From the NCBI GenBank assembly GCA_946479255.1, contig CAMLFK010000044.1, positions 1-23,994 of the forward strand: a DNA stretch of 23,994 bases, written 5' to 3'. The notes under the pieces are model-generated. The model searched no databases. It was not told where the DNA came from and saw nothing but the letters and a program-made list of their open reading frames with translations. The stretch is from an uncultured Oxalobacteraceae bacterium (GTDB taxonomy: Bacteria > Pseudomonadota > Gammaproteobacteria > Burkholderiales > Burkholderiaceae). The translations under genes were made by a program, and so were the position numbers. Every line of letters begins with the position of its first letter. The first letter of the stretch is position 1. Of this stretch, positions 1 through 7,261 are shown piece by piece.

Positions 1-2
1 AA

Positions 3-473
3 GCCGCATACGCCCTGCTGCGCACCGAACTCGATTCCGGCGAGCCACTGAGCGAGACCGCCTTGACTGCTGCCGAGCTCGCCTGGGAGAACGGCCGCGA
101 AGTCAACGACTACACGCGCGCCGCCGCCCTCGTGCATGCCTACGCTGGCAATCACGCCAAATCGCGCCTTGCCCTCCAGGTGCTGGCCAACAACCGCCAC
201 GACCCTGCCATGGCCACCTGGGCCAGACAATGGCAGGCCCGCCTGCAAGCCGGGGTCGACAGCAGCGAAGTGCTGGCCGAATTGCGCCGCACGTCTGCGT
301 CCGGTATGGCCTTCAAGGCATGGACCCTTACCCAGGTCAGCGCCCTGCAGGAAGTCGAGCTGGCTGCAGGCAAAGAAAAAGCGCGGCATGCCATGAACTG
401 CGACGATCTTTCGAGGGGGTACGCCAAGATCACCCCGGAGGAAAAGAGGAGCGTGTGCATGGCGCTGCAATAA
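3..473 (+). CDS. Unrecognised protein, C-terminal part (5' end outside window)
   Basis: The frame is open from the first bases of the window, beginning AYALLRTELDSG, and ends at TAA 471-473. The gene therefore starts upstream, and the TTG at 63 is only an internal codon. The visible 156 or so residues are alanine- and leucine-rich and helical in character, with no transmembrane segment. Two late cysteines sit in NCDD and VCMALQ. Repeated Ala/Leu helical stretches could suit a TPR-like or other alpha-solenoid protein, but I see no diagnostic motif. Function unknown. It is convergent with the remnant at 488-616. Confidence 0.6.
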   Translation, partial: AAYALLRTELDSGEPLSETALTAAELAWENGREVNDYTRAAALVHAYAGNHAKSRLALQVLANNRHDPAMATWARQWQARLQAGVDSSEVLAELRRTSASGMAFKAWTLTQVSALQEVELAAGKEKARHAMNCDDLSRGYAKITPEEKRSVCMALQ

Positions 474-487
474 TACAGGCCGGCGGC

Positions 488-616
488 TCAGTTGTTCGCG
501 ACGGCCGTCGCAGCCGCCTTCGCAATCTGCGCATCCTGGTCCGACTTCACGCCGGAGACGCCAATGGCACCCACCACCCGGATATCAACAATCATCGGTA
601 CCGCGCCTTCTTGCCA
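488..616 (-). pseudogene. C-terminal remnant of a GlcG/HbpS (DUF336) family gene
   Basis: Reading the minus strand back from a TGA at 490-488 gives about 42 codons. They include EGAVPMIVDIRVVGAIGVSG followed by VKSDQDAQIAKAAATAVANN. This matches the conserved C-terminal end of the GlcG/HbpS heme-binding-like family, where a '(G)xVPIxVDGxVVGAIGVSGxxxxQDxxxAxAA' pattern is typical. Full family members are about 140-160 residues. Upstream of about position 616 the similarity stops, there is no start codon in register, and the S46 peptidase promoter region follows. I read this as a truncated, dead gene, probably cut by the event that placed the peptidase operon here. Confidence 0.7.
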
Positions 617-677
617 AGGTCTTAGGCTTGGCAATCTGATCCTTGATGCAATCGCCCTGCCGGTAGTGCTCAGGTAG

Positions 678-707
678 TTTCGAGCGTCCTACGAAACACG
701 ATATACT
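678..707 (+). promoter_or_regulatory. Possible sigma70 promoter of the peptidase-pnuC-nadR operon
   Basis: A good -10 element TATACT lies at 702-707, with a weak -35 TTTCGA at 678-683 and an 18-base spacer. It would give a leader of about 30 bases before the start at 742. Only the -10 is convincing. Confidence 0.35.
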
Positions 708-741
708 CCGCGCTTGCTTTTTTTCTTTCCAGGGGTATATC

Positions 742-2889
742 TTGTTGAAATCCATCGCATTACCCATGGTCCTCCTCGGCACTGTCGTTACCGCGAACGC
801 CGACGAAGGACAGTGGCAGCCACACCAGCTGCCGCAACTGAAAGCTGAGCTCAAACGCGTCGGCATCACGATCCCGGCCGAGAAGCTTTCCGACCTTTCC
901 AAGCACCCGATGAGCGCGATCGTCTCGACCGACGGTTGCTCGGCATCGTTCGTCTCCGGCGACGGCCTGGTCGTCACCAACCACCACTGCGCTTACGGCG
1001 CCATCCAGCGCAACTCGAACGCCGAAAACAACTACATCGTCAAAGGCTTCCTGGCCAAAACGCGTGGAGAAGAACTGCCAGGCGGCCCGAACCTGCGCGT
1101 GTATGTCACCGACAAGGTGGAAAACGTCAGCGAGCGCGTGCTCAAAGGACTGGCGCCGACGCTGTCCGGACGCGAACGCAAGGAAGCGGTCCAGAACCGC
1201 ATCAAGGCCTTGATCGCCGAGTGCGAGACCGATAAAGCCTACCGCTGCGCCGTGCCGGCCTTCCACCGCGGCCTGGAGTACTACCGCATTCGCCAGCTGA
1301 TGATCCGCGATGTGCGCCTGGTGTACGCGCCGTCCGACATGATCGGCAACTACGGCGGCGACGTCGACAACTTCGAATGGCCGCGCCACACCGGCGACTT
1401 CTCCTTCCTGCGCGCTTATGTGGGCAAGGATGGCCGTCCGGCCGATCCGTCGCCGGACAATGTGCCCTACAAATCCAGGGACTTCCTGGTGGTCTCCGCC
1501 GAGGGCTTGAAGAACGGCGACCCGATCCTGTTGGCCGGTTATCCCGGCCGCACCAGCCGCTACAAGCTGCCGTCCGAAATCCGCTGGAACCGCGAATCGA
1601 ATTTCCCTGCCCGCGTCGCGGAAATGCAGGCGGACCTGGGCGTGATTGCCTCCGCCACCAAGGGTAACGCCGCTTACGATGTGCGCTACGCCAGCGTGGT
1701 CAAGTCGATCAACAACGTCCTGAAGAAAACCCAGGGCCTGCTGGACGGCTTCGCGCGCAAGGACATCGCTGCGATCAAGGACGCGCAGGACGCCGAGTTC
1801 CGCACCTGGTTCGCCAGGGCCGGCAACCAGGGCAACGCGCCCAAGACCCTGCTGGCGGACCTGGACGCGGCCATTGCCGCCGACATGGCGCTGTCGGAGC
1901 AGGAGCTGGCCTACGCGATCGCCACCCAGAGCGACCTTTTAAAATCGGCCCGCACTTTGTATCGGCTCGCCCTGGAACGCCAGAAGCCCGACCCACAGCG
2001 CGAGACCGGCTACCAGGAGCGCGATCTCTCCTTCATCAAGGCCAGCCTGACCCGCCTCGAACAATCTTTTGTCGCCAGCGTGGACCAGGCGCGCTTCGCC
2101 GCCGCGCTGCAGCGCTACGCCCGCGTGCGCGGCGACCAGCATCCGCCGGGACTGGATGCGCTGCTGCCGAAGCAAGAGGTGATTGCCGCCCTGTACGCCA
2201 ACTCGAAGCTGGGCGACACCGCCACGCGCCTGGGCTGGATGAGCAAGGACCCGCAAGCCTTCACCTCGTCCGACGACGCCTTCATCCAGCTGGCCGTGCG
2301 CCAGCAAGAGGTAGCGATGGCGCTGGAAAACCGCCGCAAGGAAGTCGACGGCAACCTGGAACGCGTGATCCCGCAATACATGTCGGCCGTGATCGCGCTC
2401 AAGACTTCGCAGGGCAAACCGGTCTACCCGGATGCCAACTCCACCTTGCGCGTCACCTACGGCACCGTGGCGCCGTACACCCCGCGCGACGGCATCAGCA
2501 AAGGGCCGTTCACCACCGTCGAAGGCATCGTCGAGAAGCACACAGGAACCGATCCGTTCGATGCGCCCTCAAGCGTACGCGATGCCGTCAAAGCCAAACG
2601 CTACGGCGTCTTCAAGGACCCGGTGCTGGGCACCGTGCCGGTCAACTTCCTCTCCAGCGCCGACACCACCGGCGGCAATTCCGGTTCCGCGGTGGTGAAC
2701 AAGCGCGGCGAACTGGTGGGCCTGAACTTCGATTCGACTTACGAGTCGGTGACCAAGGACTGGTACTTCGACACCGCCATCACGCGCGCCATCCACGTCG
2801 ACATCCGCTACATGCTGTGGGTGATGAAGGAAGTCGACCACGCCGATAACCTGCTGCGTGAAATGACCATCAAGTATCCAACGAAGTAA
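742..2889 (+). CDS. S46 family dipeptidyl-peptidase (DPP7/DAP-BII type)
   Basis: A 715-residue exported serine peptidase that should remove dipeptides from oligopeptide N-termini in the periplasm. Residues 1-20 form a signal peptide ending TANA before DEGQW. The S46 triad signatures are present: His in TNHHC (H82), Asp within GGDVDNFEW (205-213), and the nucleophile Ser647 in TGGNSGS. The length is normal for the family. In S46 enzymes the residue after the later NFD motif helps set specificity: Arg in the acidic-specific DPP11, small in DPP7/DAP BII. Here it is Ser665 (NFDSTYES), so a preference for hydrophobic P1 is inferred. The start is TTG 742 (or TTG 745) behind AGGGG at 731-735. It is followed after 4 bases by pnuC, so the three genes are probably co-transcribed. 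Confidence 0.93.
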   Translation: MLKSIALPMVLLGTVVTANADEGQWQPHQLPQLKAELKRVGITIPAEKLSDLSKHPMSAIVSTDGCSASFVSGDGLVVTNHHCAYGAIQRNSNAENNYIVKGFLAKTRGEELPGGPNLRVYVTDKVENVSERVLKGLAPTLSGRERKEAVQNRIKALIAECETDKAYRCAVPAFHRGLEYYRIRQLMIRDVRLVYAPSDMIGNYGGDVDNFEWPRHTGDFSFLRAYVGKDGRPADPSPDNVPYKSRDFLVVSAEGLKNGDPILLAGYPGRTSRYKLPSEIRWNRESNFPARVAEMQADLGVIASATKGNAAYDVRYASVVKSINNVLKKTQGLLDGFARKDIAAIKDAQDAEFRTWFARAGNQGNAPKTLLADLDAAIAADMALSEQELAYAIATQSDLLKSARTLYRLALERQKPDPQRETGYQERDLSFIKASLTRLEQSFVASVDQARFAAALQRYARVRGDQHPPGLDALLPKQEVIAALYANSKLGDTATRLGWMSKDPQAFTSSDDAFIQLAVRQQEVAMALENRRKEVDGNLERVIPQYMSAVIALKTSQGKPVYPDANSTLRVTYGTVAPYTPRDGISKGPFTTVEGIVEKHTGTDPFDAPSSVRDAVKAKRYGVFKDPVLGTVPVNFLSSADTTGGNSGSAVVNKRGELVGLNFDSTYESVTKDWYFDTAITRAIHVDIRYMLWVMKEVDHADNLLREMTIKYPTK

Positions 2890-2893
2890 ATCA

Positions 2894-3490
2894 ATGAACG
2901 ACGCCATACCCCTGCTGGGCTTTACCACCACGCCGCTGGAACTGGCGGCGTTCGTGCTGTCGGTGTTGACGGTGTATTTCAACATCCGCCAGAACCACTG
3001 GGCGTGGTTTTTCGCCATCGTGTCGTCGGCCACCTATGGCGTTGTGTTTTTCGGCGCGCGCCTGTATGGCGATATGGGATTGCAGGGCGTGTTCATCGCG
3101 GTGTCGGTGTTCGGCTGGTACCAGTGGCTGCGCGGCGGCCAGCACCATACGCCGCTGACCGTGACCTGGCTGAGCCGGGCTGGGTGGATCTACGGTCTGA
3201 TCGGCTGGGGCGTGGCTTACCTGCTGCTGGCCTGGTTCCTGTCGACCTGGACCAATACCGACGTGCCGCATATCGATGGCTTCCTGACCGCCGGCAGCCT
3301 GGTCGGACAGATTCTGCTGTCGCGCAAAAAGGTGGAGAACTGGACTGTGTGGGTGGTGGTCGATGTGCTGTATGTGGGCCTGTATATCTATAAGGGCCTG
3401 ATGCTGACGGCGATCCTGTACTTTGTGTTCATCGTCATGGCGATTGTCGGCTGGCTGGCCTGGGCCCGTAGCGCGGGAGCTGCGCGGTGA
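2894..3490 (+). CDS. pnuC: PnuC-type nicotinamide riboside transporter
   Basis: A 198-residue polytopic inner-membrane protein with about seven hydrophobic segments. It has PnuC signatures: NIRQNHWAWFFAIVSS near the N-terminus, GWYQWLRGG after the third segment, and NWTVWVVVDVLYVGLYIYKG in the C-terminal half. PnuC proteins let nicotinamide riboside diffuse in, and a cytoplasmic kinase then traps it by phosphorylation. The gene begins 4 bases after the peptidase and overlaps the next gene by 4 bases (GTGA). That next gene encodes a NadR-type kinase, which supports nicotinamide riboside over thiamine (PnuT) or riboflavin (PnuX) as substrate. No TPP or FMN riboswitch precedes this operon. Confidence 0.92.
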   Translation: MNDAIPLLGFTTTPLELAAFVLSVLTVYFNIRQNHWAWFFAIVSSATYGVVFFGARLYGDMGLQGVFIAVSVFGWYQWLRGGQHHTPLTVTWLSRAGWIYGLIGWGVAYLLLAWFLSTWTNTDVPHIDGFLTAGSLVGQILLSRKKVENWTVWVVVDVLYVGLYIYKGLMLTAILYFVFIVMAIVGWLAWARSAGAAR

Positions 3491-4038
3491 CGGCGGTTCA
3501 GCGCATCGCCATTCTCGGCGCGGAGTCGTCGGGCAAGTCCACGCTGGCAGCCGCGCTGGCCGAACGCTATGCGACCGTGTGGGTGCCTGAATACCTGCGC
3601 GAGTTCGTCGAAACGCAGGGCAGGGTGCCGCGCGAGGAAGACCAGTTTCCGATTGCGCGCACGCAGATGGAGCGCGAGGACGAGGCTGCGCTGCGGGCCA
3701 ATCGGTTTCTGTTCTGCGACACCACGCCGCTGATGACGGCCTTGTACAGCCGCTGGTACTGGAACCGGGTCGATGCGGCTTTGTCGGTGCTCGAATGGCG
3801 CCATGACTATGCGCTGACCCTGGTGACTGCGCCGGACAGCCCGTGGCAGGAAGACGGCTTGCAGCGTGAGTCCGATGAGGTCAGGCAGACAGTTCACCAG
3901 CAGGTGCTGGAGATGCTGGCCGTTCGCGGGATAGATTATTTTACGGTGCAGGGTTCGCTGGGCGAGCGCTTGCTTCAGGTGGCTGAATTGCTCTCGGCTA
4001 TAAGCTTGGAAAGATCGATGCCGGACGAATCGCGCTAG
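3487..4038 (+). CDS. NadR-type ATPase / ribosylnicotinamide kinase domain protein
   Basis: A 183-residue P-loop protein corresponding to the C-terminal kinase domain of NadR. It has Walker A GAESSGKST at residues 11-19, then VPEYLREF (33-40), DQFPIARTQ (52-60) and a Walker-B-like FCDTTPL (76-82). The N-terminal nucleotidyltransferase and DNA-binding domains of enterobacterial NadR are absent, so it probably only phosphorylates nicotinamide riboside to NMN. The GTG start overlaps the pnuC stop, giving translational coupling of importer and trapping kinase. Its 3' third is the source of the truncated copies at 4832-4917, 5704-5888 and 6823-7101. Confidence 0.88.
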   Translation: MTAVQRIAILGAESSGKSTLAAALAERYATVWVPEYLREFVETQGRVPREEDQFPIARTQMEREDEAALRANRFLFCDTTPLMTALYSRWYWNRVDAALSVLEWRHDYALTLVTAPDSPWQEDGLQRESDEVRQTVHQQVLEMLAVRGIDYFTVQGSLGERLLQVAELLSAISLERSMPDESR

Positions 4039-4127
4039 CCCTTTAGTCGAAGGCGCCCTCTGCATTGAAAAACCAATCGCCTTGCCTCGCGGCTACATTC
4101 GTTGTCGGGTGGGGGCAGCAATAACAA

Positions 4128-4168
4128 GCGGCGGCATCGAAGTGCCGCCGCAAGCTGTCATGCCTTTT
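4128..4168 (+). terminator. GC hairpin plus T-run after the NadR-like gene (copy 1)
   Basis: The perfect 9-base arms GCGGCGGCA (4128-4136) and TGCCGCCGC (4143-4151) enclose a 6-base loop. A T-run follows at 4164-4168, 12 bases after the stem. A second, weaker stem, GCTGTCA with TGACGGC, spans the T-run. Placed between two convergent genes it can act as a terminator for the plus-strand operon. The T-run lies further from the stem than in a classical intrinsic terminator. Confidence 0.5.
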
Positions 4169-4199
4169 TGACGGCTAAGCAGGTTTCAGTCTTGATAAC

Positions 4200-4487
4200 T
4201 TAGCACTGGCCCATGCAATTATTATATGCTGTGTAATAGGCCCCGGTATATGCCGAATTGGCTTTAGTCTCGGCATTAGCATAGCAAGTTGGATTGCCTT
4301 GCGGATACACGGAGTAACATACACCTCTTTCGTAATCTAATACGGAACTTCTTACGTAGCCTGCGTAACTGCTGGCATAGCTACTGCAGTAACTGTTGCT
4401 ACAGGCCAAGGCGGGGGCGGAGACCAAGAGCAAGGCAGCCGCGGTAGCGGCAATAGATTTGACCGAAGTAGTGGAAAGAATTTTCAC
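4200..4487 (-). CDS. Six-cysteine small exported protein, paralogue A
   Basis: A 95-residue protein of no recognised family. The GTG start at 4487 is preceded by GAAGAG, and an aligned start is used in all four paralogues. An in-frame extension to 4592 exists but would bury the signal peptide. The signal peptide begins MKILSTTSVKSIAATAAALL and is predicted to be cut after PALA. The mature part (about 67 residues) is rich in Ser, Tyr, Ala and Asn, with cysteines at 29, 34, 57, 68, 91 and 95 (spacing 4-22-10-22-3). It is the most divergent copy and lies furthest from the transporter operon. PALAC does not make a good lipobox because Leu is at -2. A secreted, disulfide-stabilised peptide is inferred; its activity is unknown. 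Confidence 0.75.
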   Translation of the reverse strand: MKILSTTSVKSIAATAAALLLVSAPALACSNSYCSSYASSYAGYVRSSVLDYERGVCYSVYPQGNPTCYANAETKANSAYTGAYYTAYNNCMGQC

Positions 4488-4694
4488 AAAGTTTCTCTTC
4501 AAAGATGAGTTAAAGGGCAGACTTCCAATATCTTCTGACGAAGCGGATTTTTCTGATGACTTGCTGCCTCTGCAAAAAATAAATCGGTCCATTACATGCT
4601 GCTTTTCGCCCGCTTATCGGTGGAAATACCCATACAAAACTTGCGCTTGCATGGAGCAAGTTGCCGAAAATGAGGAGTGCGGCAGCACGTAAAT

Positions 4695-4724
4695 ATAATA
4701 ACAGCAATTGTAAATAAACAGCAA
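4695..4724 (-). promoter_or_regulatory. Candidate promoter of peptide gene A
   Basis: On the minus strand, TTGCTG (4724-4719), an 18-base spacer and TATTAT (4700-4695) lie about 210 bases upstream of the start. The same arrangement recurs in all four units with small changes, so each peptide gene may have its own promoter and a long leader of about 200 bases. The elements are weak matches to sigma70. Confidence 0.35.
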
Positions 4725-4831
4725 TGTTTGCTATTTAATTTGAACAAGGGTCGCGCAAACGGTACAGGTTTCGGCACCCTGGTGTGAAGAAGGCCGGGCC
4801 AGCAGAAACGATGCAATCACATTTGGACTGC

Positions 4832-4917
4832 CACTGCGCGAATTTGTCGAAACCGCTGCCGCGCGAGAAAGACCAGTTTCCGCTTGCGCGAATGCGATGC
4901 CGGACGAATCGCGCTAG
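4832..4917 (+). pseudogene. NadR-like gene remnant 1 (internally deleted)
   Basis: The sequence matches codons for LREFVETQGRVPREEDQFPIAR of the intact kinase gene, with substitutions. It then jumps directly to the last codons (MPDESR, TAG 4915-4917), deleting about 350 bases. Its left junction joins the tail of the SelO-like gene at the shared hexamer CTGCGC. There is no P-loop and no start, so it is not functional as a kinase. Confidence 0.8.
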
Positions 4918-5008
4918 CCCTACAGCCGAACACGCTCTGCCGCATTGAGTTGCAATTAGCCTTGCCGCGCGGGCTTTTATTCCTTGCCGGTGGGGCAGTG
5001 ACAACAAT

Positions 5009-5049
5009 CGGCGGCATAGAAGCGCCGCCGCGAGCTGTCATGCTTTTTT
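5009..5049 (+). repeat. Unit hairpin, copy 2
   Basis: CGGCGGC and GCCGCCG arms (5009-5030) are followed by a six-T run at 5044-5049. This is the duplicate of the hairpin at 4128. The loop-proximal bases differ, but the stem is kept. Confidence 0.6.
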
Positions 5050-5079
5050 GACGCCTAGGCGGCCGTCAGTCTTGACAAC

Positions 5080-5382
5080 TTAGCACGAACTCATGCAGCT
5101 GTAATATACCGAACTATAGACCTGAGGATAGACGGTATTGTTGGCGTAACTATCGACACTAGCGTAGCACGCATAACGATCGTTATTATTTTGATACTGG
5201 TTGCAGGAGTTGTATCCTTGTTGTTTGGCGGAATTTTTTGCGTCGTTGGCAGCATTAGTCGCAACTGTACTACAGGTGGGGTGACAGTTCCAGTAGTCAC
5301 CGGCGGTGGCAGAGACGGATACCAAGAGCAAGGCAGCGGTAGCTGCCATAGTTTTGACCGGAGTAGAGGAAAGAATTTTCAC
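5080..5382 (-). CDS. Six-cysteine small exported protein, paralogue B
   Basis: 100 residues. The GTG start at 5382 sits behind a perfect AAGGAG seven bases upstream, the clearest evidence for the start used in the whole family. The signal peptide begins MKILSSTPVKTMAATAALLL and is cut near SATA. The mature part, about 72 residues, has cysteines at 33, 37, 60, 72, 96 and 100 (spacing 3-22-11-23-3). It is the most Asn/Gln-rich copy (NQYQNNNDR) and the only one with a tryptophan and two mature lysines. Signal and upstream DNA are almost identical to C and D, while the mature sequence is strongly diverged. Function unknown. Confidence 0.8.
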   Translation of the reverse strand: MKILSSTPVKTMAATAALLLVSVSATAGDYWNCHPTCSTVATNAANDAKNSAKQQGYNSCNQYQNNNDRYACYASVDSYANNTVYPQVYSSVYYSCMSSC

Positions 5383-5588
5383 AAAGTTTCTCCTTATAGA
5401 GTGGATAAAGGGCAGACTTCCAATACGTTCTGACGAAGCGGATTTTTCTGATGACTTGCTGCCTCTGCAAAACATAAATCAGTCCATTACACGCTGCTTT
5501 TCACCGGCTTATCGGTGGAACTACCCATACAAAAGTAGCGCTTGCATGGAGCAAGCTGCCGAGAATGAGAAGTGCGACAGCGCGAGAT

Positions 5589-5618
5589 ATAATAACAGCA
5601 ACCATGACTAAAAAGTAA
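5589..5618 (-). promoter_or_regulatory. Candidate promoter of peptide gene B
   Basis: TTACTT (5618-5613), an 18-base spacer and TATTAT (5594-5589) on the minus strand, aligned with the element upstream of copy A. The -10 is conserved and the -35 is weaker. Confidence 0.3.
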
Positions 5619-5703
5619 TGTTTGCTATTTATTTTGAACAAGGGTTGTGCAAACGGTACAGGGGGTAGCACCCTGATGGCCAAAAAGGCCGGGCCAGCAG
5701 AAG

Positions 5704-5888
5704 CGAGGACGAGGCGTCGCTGCGATGAGGTCAGGCAGACACTTCACCAGCAGGTGCTGGAGATGCTGGCCGTTTGCGGGATAGATTATTTTACGGTGCA
5801 GGGTTCGCTGGGCGAGCGCTTGCTTCAGGTGGCTGAATTGCTCTCGGCTATAAGCTTGGAAAGATCGATGCTGGACGAATCGCGCTAG
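5704..5888 (+). pseudogene. NadR-like gene remnant 2 (C-terminal part)
   Basis: It begins with CGAGGACGAGG from codons near EREDEA of the kinase gene and drops about 190 bases. It resumes at DEVRQTLHQQVLEMLAV and runs to the normal stop at 5886-5888. The joined frame is open back to 5622, so a short fusion ORF exists, but it lacks the P-loop. The left junction with the GCAGAAGCGA segment shares AGCG with the kinase gene. Confidence 0.8.
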
Positions 5889-5979
5889 CCCTTCAGCCGA
5901 ACGCGCTTTCCCGCATTGAAATACCAACAGCCTTGCCTCGCTGACTTCATTCTATGTCGAGTTGGGGCAGCGACAACAA

Positions 5980-6020
5980 GCGGCGGCATTGAAGCGCCGC
6001 CGCAAGCTGTCACGGTTTTT
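5980..6020 (+). repeat. Unit hairpin, copy 3
   Basis: GCGGCGGC and GCCGCCGC arms (5980-6003) are followed by a T-run at 6016-6020. This is the duplicate of the hairpin at 4128. Confidence 0.6.
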
Positions 6021-6050
6021 GATGGCTAAGCGGGCTTCAGTCTTGCTAAC

Positions 6051-6344
6051 TTAGCACGAGCTCATGCAGCTATAATATGCCTGATTATAGGCAGAGTAAT
6101 ACGCTTGACCGGCTGAAGACTCGACATAAGACCGGCAAGATGGCTGTTGAGCCGGAGGCTGGCTGTTACATTGAGCATATCCTGAAGACAGGACGGAACT
6201 TCTTGCGCTGTTGCCTGCACTTGAGGCGACGTTACCGCAGTAGGAAGTACAGTAGGGGTCAGCGGCGGAAGCGGAGGCGGCTACCAAGAGCAAGGCAGCG
6301 GTAGCTGCCATCGATTTGACCGGAGTAGAGGAAAGAATTTTCAC
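6051..6344 (-). CDS. Six-cysteine small exported protein, paralogue C
   Basis: 97 residues with a GTG start at 6344. One extra base just upstream of the start (ACAAAAG instead of ACAAAG on the plus strand) breaks the upstream in-frame extension seen in A, B and D, so translation must begin here. The signal peptide begins MKILSSTPVKSMAATAALLL and is cut near ASASA. The mature part, about 69 residues, has cysteines at 32, 36, 59, 70, 93 and 97 (spacing 3-22-10-22-3). It contains no lysine, which argues against lysine acylation by the HlyC-like neighbour as a general modification. Its C-terminus YYSCMSSC is identical to that of B. Function unknown. Confidence 0.8.
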   Translation of the reverse strand: MKILSSTPVKSMAATAALLLVAASASAADPYCTSYCGNVASSAGNSARSSVLSSGYAQCNSQPPAQQPSCRSYVESSAGQAYYSAYNQAYYSCMSSC

Positions 6345-6550
6345 AAAAGTTTCTCTTTAAAGATGAGTTAAAGGGGAGACTTCCAATATGTTCTGACGAA
6401 GCGGATTTTTCTGATGACTTGCTGCCTCTGCAAAACTTATTCAGTCCATTACATGCTGCTTTTCGCCGGCTTATCGGTGGAAATACCCATACAAAAGTAG
6501 CGCTTGCATGGAGCAAGTTGCCGAGAATCAGGAGTGCGACAGCACGAATT

Positions 6551-6580
6551 ATGGTAACAGCAACTGTAAATAAGTGGCAA
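6551..6580 (-). promoter_or_regulatory. Candidate promoter of peptide gene C
   Basis: TTGCCA (6580-6575), an 18-base spacer and TACCAT (6556-6551) on the minus strand, aligned with the elements of the other three copies. The -10 has drifted from consensus, so this may be the weakest of the four. Confidence 0.28.
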
Positions 6581-6675
6581 TGTTTGCTATTGATTTCGAA
6601 CAAGGGGTTGCGCAATTGGCACAGGCGCCCAGCACCCTGCTGGTGAAAAGGGCCGGGCCGGCAGAAGCGATACCA

Positions 6676-6826
6676 TCACATTTTTGTCTGCAACTGCGCC
6701 ATGCCGGTGTCACCCGGAAGCGCGGGATCAAGGTCAGCCAATACGTAGCGCACTTGCGTGAGCGCCTGATCGATGGCGGGGCCGATTGCCCTTGTGTCAG
6801 CGCTGATTTCCAATTGACGAAATGGT
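6676..6826 (-). pseudogene. Remnant of the 3' end of the SelO-like gene
   Basis: It encodes the last 50 or so residues of the protein at 7897-9516, from RQLEIS through DPALPGD to the stop at 6678-6676, with a handful of substitutions. At TGGT (6823-6826) it fuses to an oppositely oriented NadR-like remnant. The same TGGT occurs at the corresponding points of both parent genes. No start codon or N-terminal domain is present. It marks the right edge of the duplicated unit. Confidence 0.85.
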
Positions 6827-7101
6827 ACCGCGTCGAAGCGCAATGGTCGGTGCTCGAACAGCGGCATGAGTATGCGCTGACCCTGGTGACTGCGCCGGAC
6901 AGCCCGTGGCAGGAAGACGGCTTGCAGCGTGAGTCCGATGAGGTCAGGCAGACAGTTCACCAGCAGGTGCTGGAGATGCTGGCCGTTCGCGGGATAGATT
7001 ATTTTACGGTGCAGGGTTCGCTGGGCGAGCGCTTGCTTCAGGTGGCTGAATTGCTCTCGGCTATAAGCTTGGAAAGATCGATGCTGGACGAATCGCGCTA
7101 G
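6823..7101 (+). pseudogene. NadR-like gene remnant 3 (C-terminal half)
   Basis: The longest remnant. It matches the kinase gene from the WYWNRVDAALSVLEWRHDYAL region to the stop, with only a few codon changes and no internal deletion. Fused in frame to the antisense of the SelO-like tail it forms an open frame from 6574 to 7101 (175 codons). It has no P-loop and is unlikely to be functional. Confidence 0.82.
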
Positions 7102-7191
7102 CCCTTCAGCCGAACGCGCTTTCCCGCATTGAAATACCAACAGCCTTGCCTCGCTGCTTCATTCTTTGTCGAGTTGGGGCAGCGACAACAA

Positions 7192-7232
7192 GCGGCGCCA
7201 TTGAAGCGCCGCCGCAAGCTGTCACGCTTTTT
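7192..7232 (+). repeat. Unit hairpin, copy 4
   Basis: GCGGCG(C)C and GCCGCCGC arms (7192-7215) are followed by a T-run at 7228-7232. This is the duplicate of the hairpin at 4128, with one stem mismatch. Confidence 0.55.
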
Positions 7233-7261
7233 GATGGCTAAGCGGGCTCAGTATTGATAAC

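Noticed and set aside
4401..4410. Peptide A as a lipoprotein (cysteine immediately after the predicted cleavage site)
   Set aside because: The residues before Cys29 are P-A-L-A. Leu is at -2 rather than -3, and the other three paralogues do not start their mature part with Cys.
6574..7101. 175-codon open frame that looks like a new fusion protein
   Set aside because: It is an accidental in-frame join of the antisense of the SelO-like tail and the NadR-like C-terminus at a duplication junction. It lacks the P-loop.
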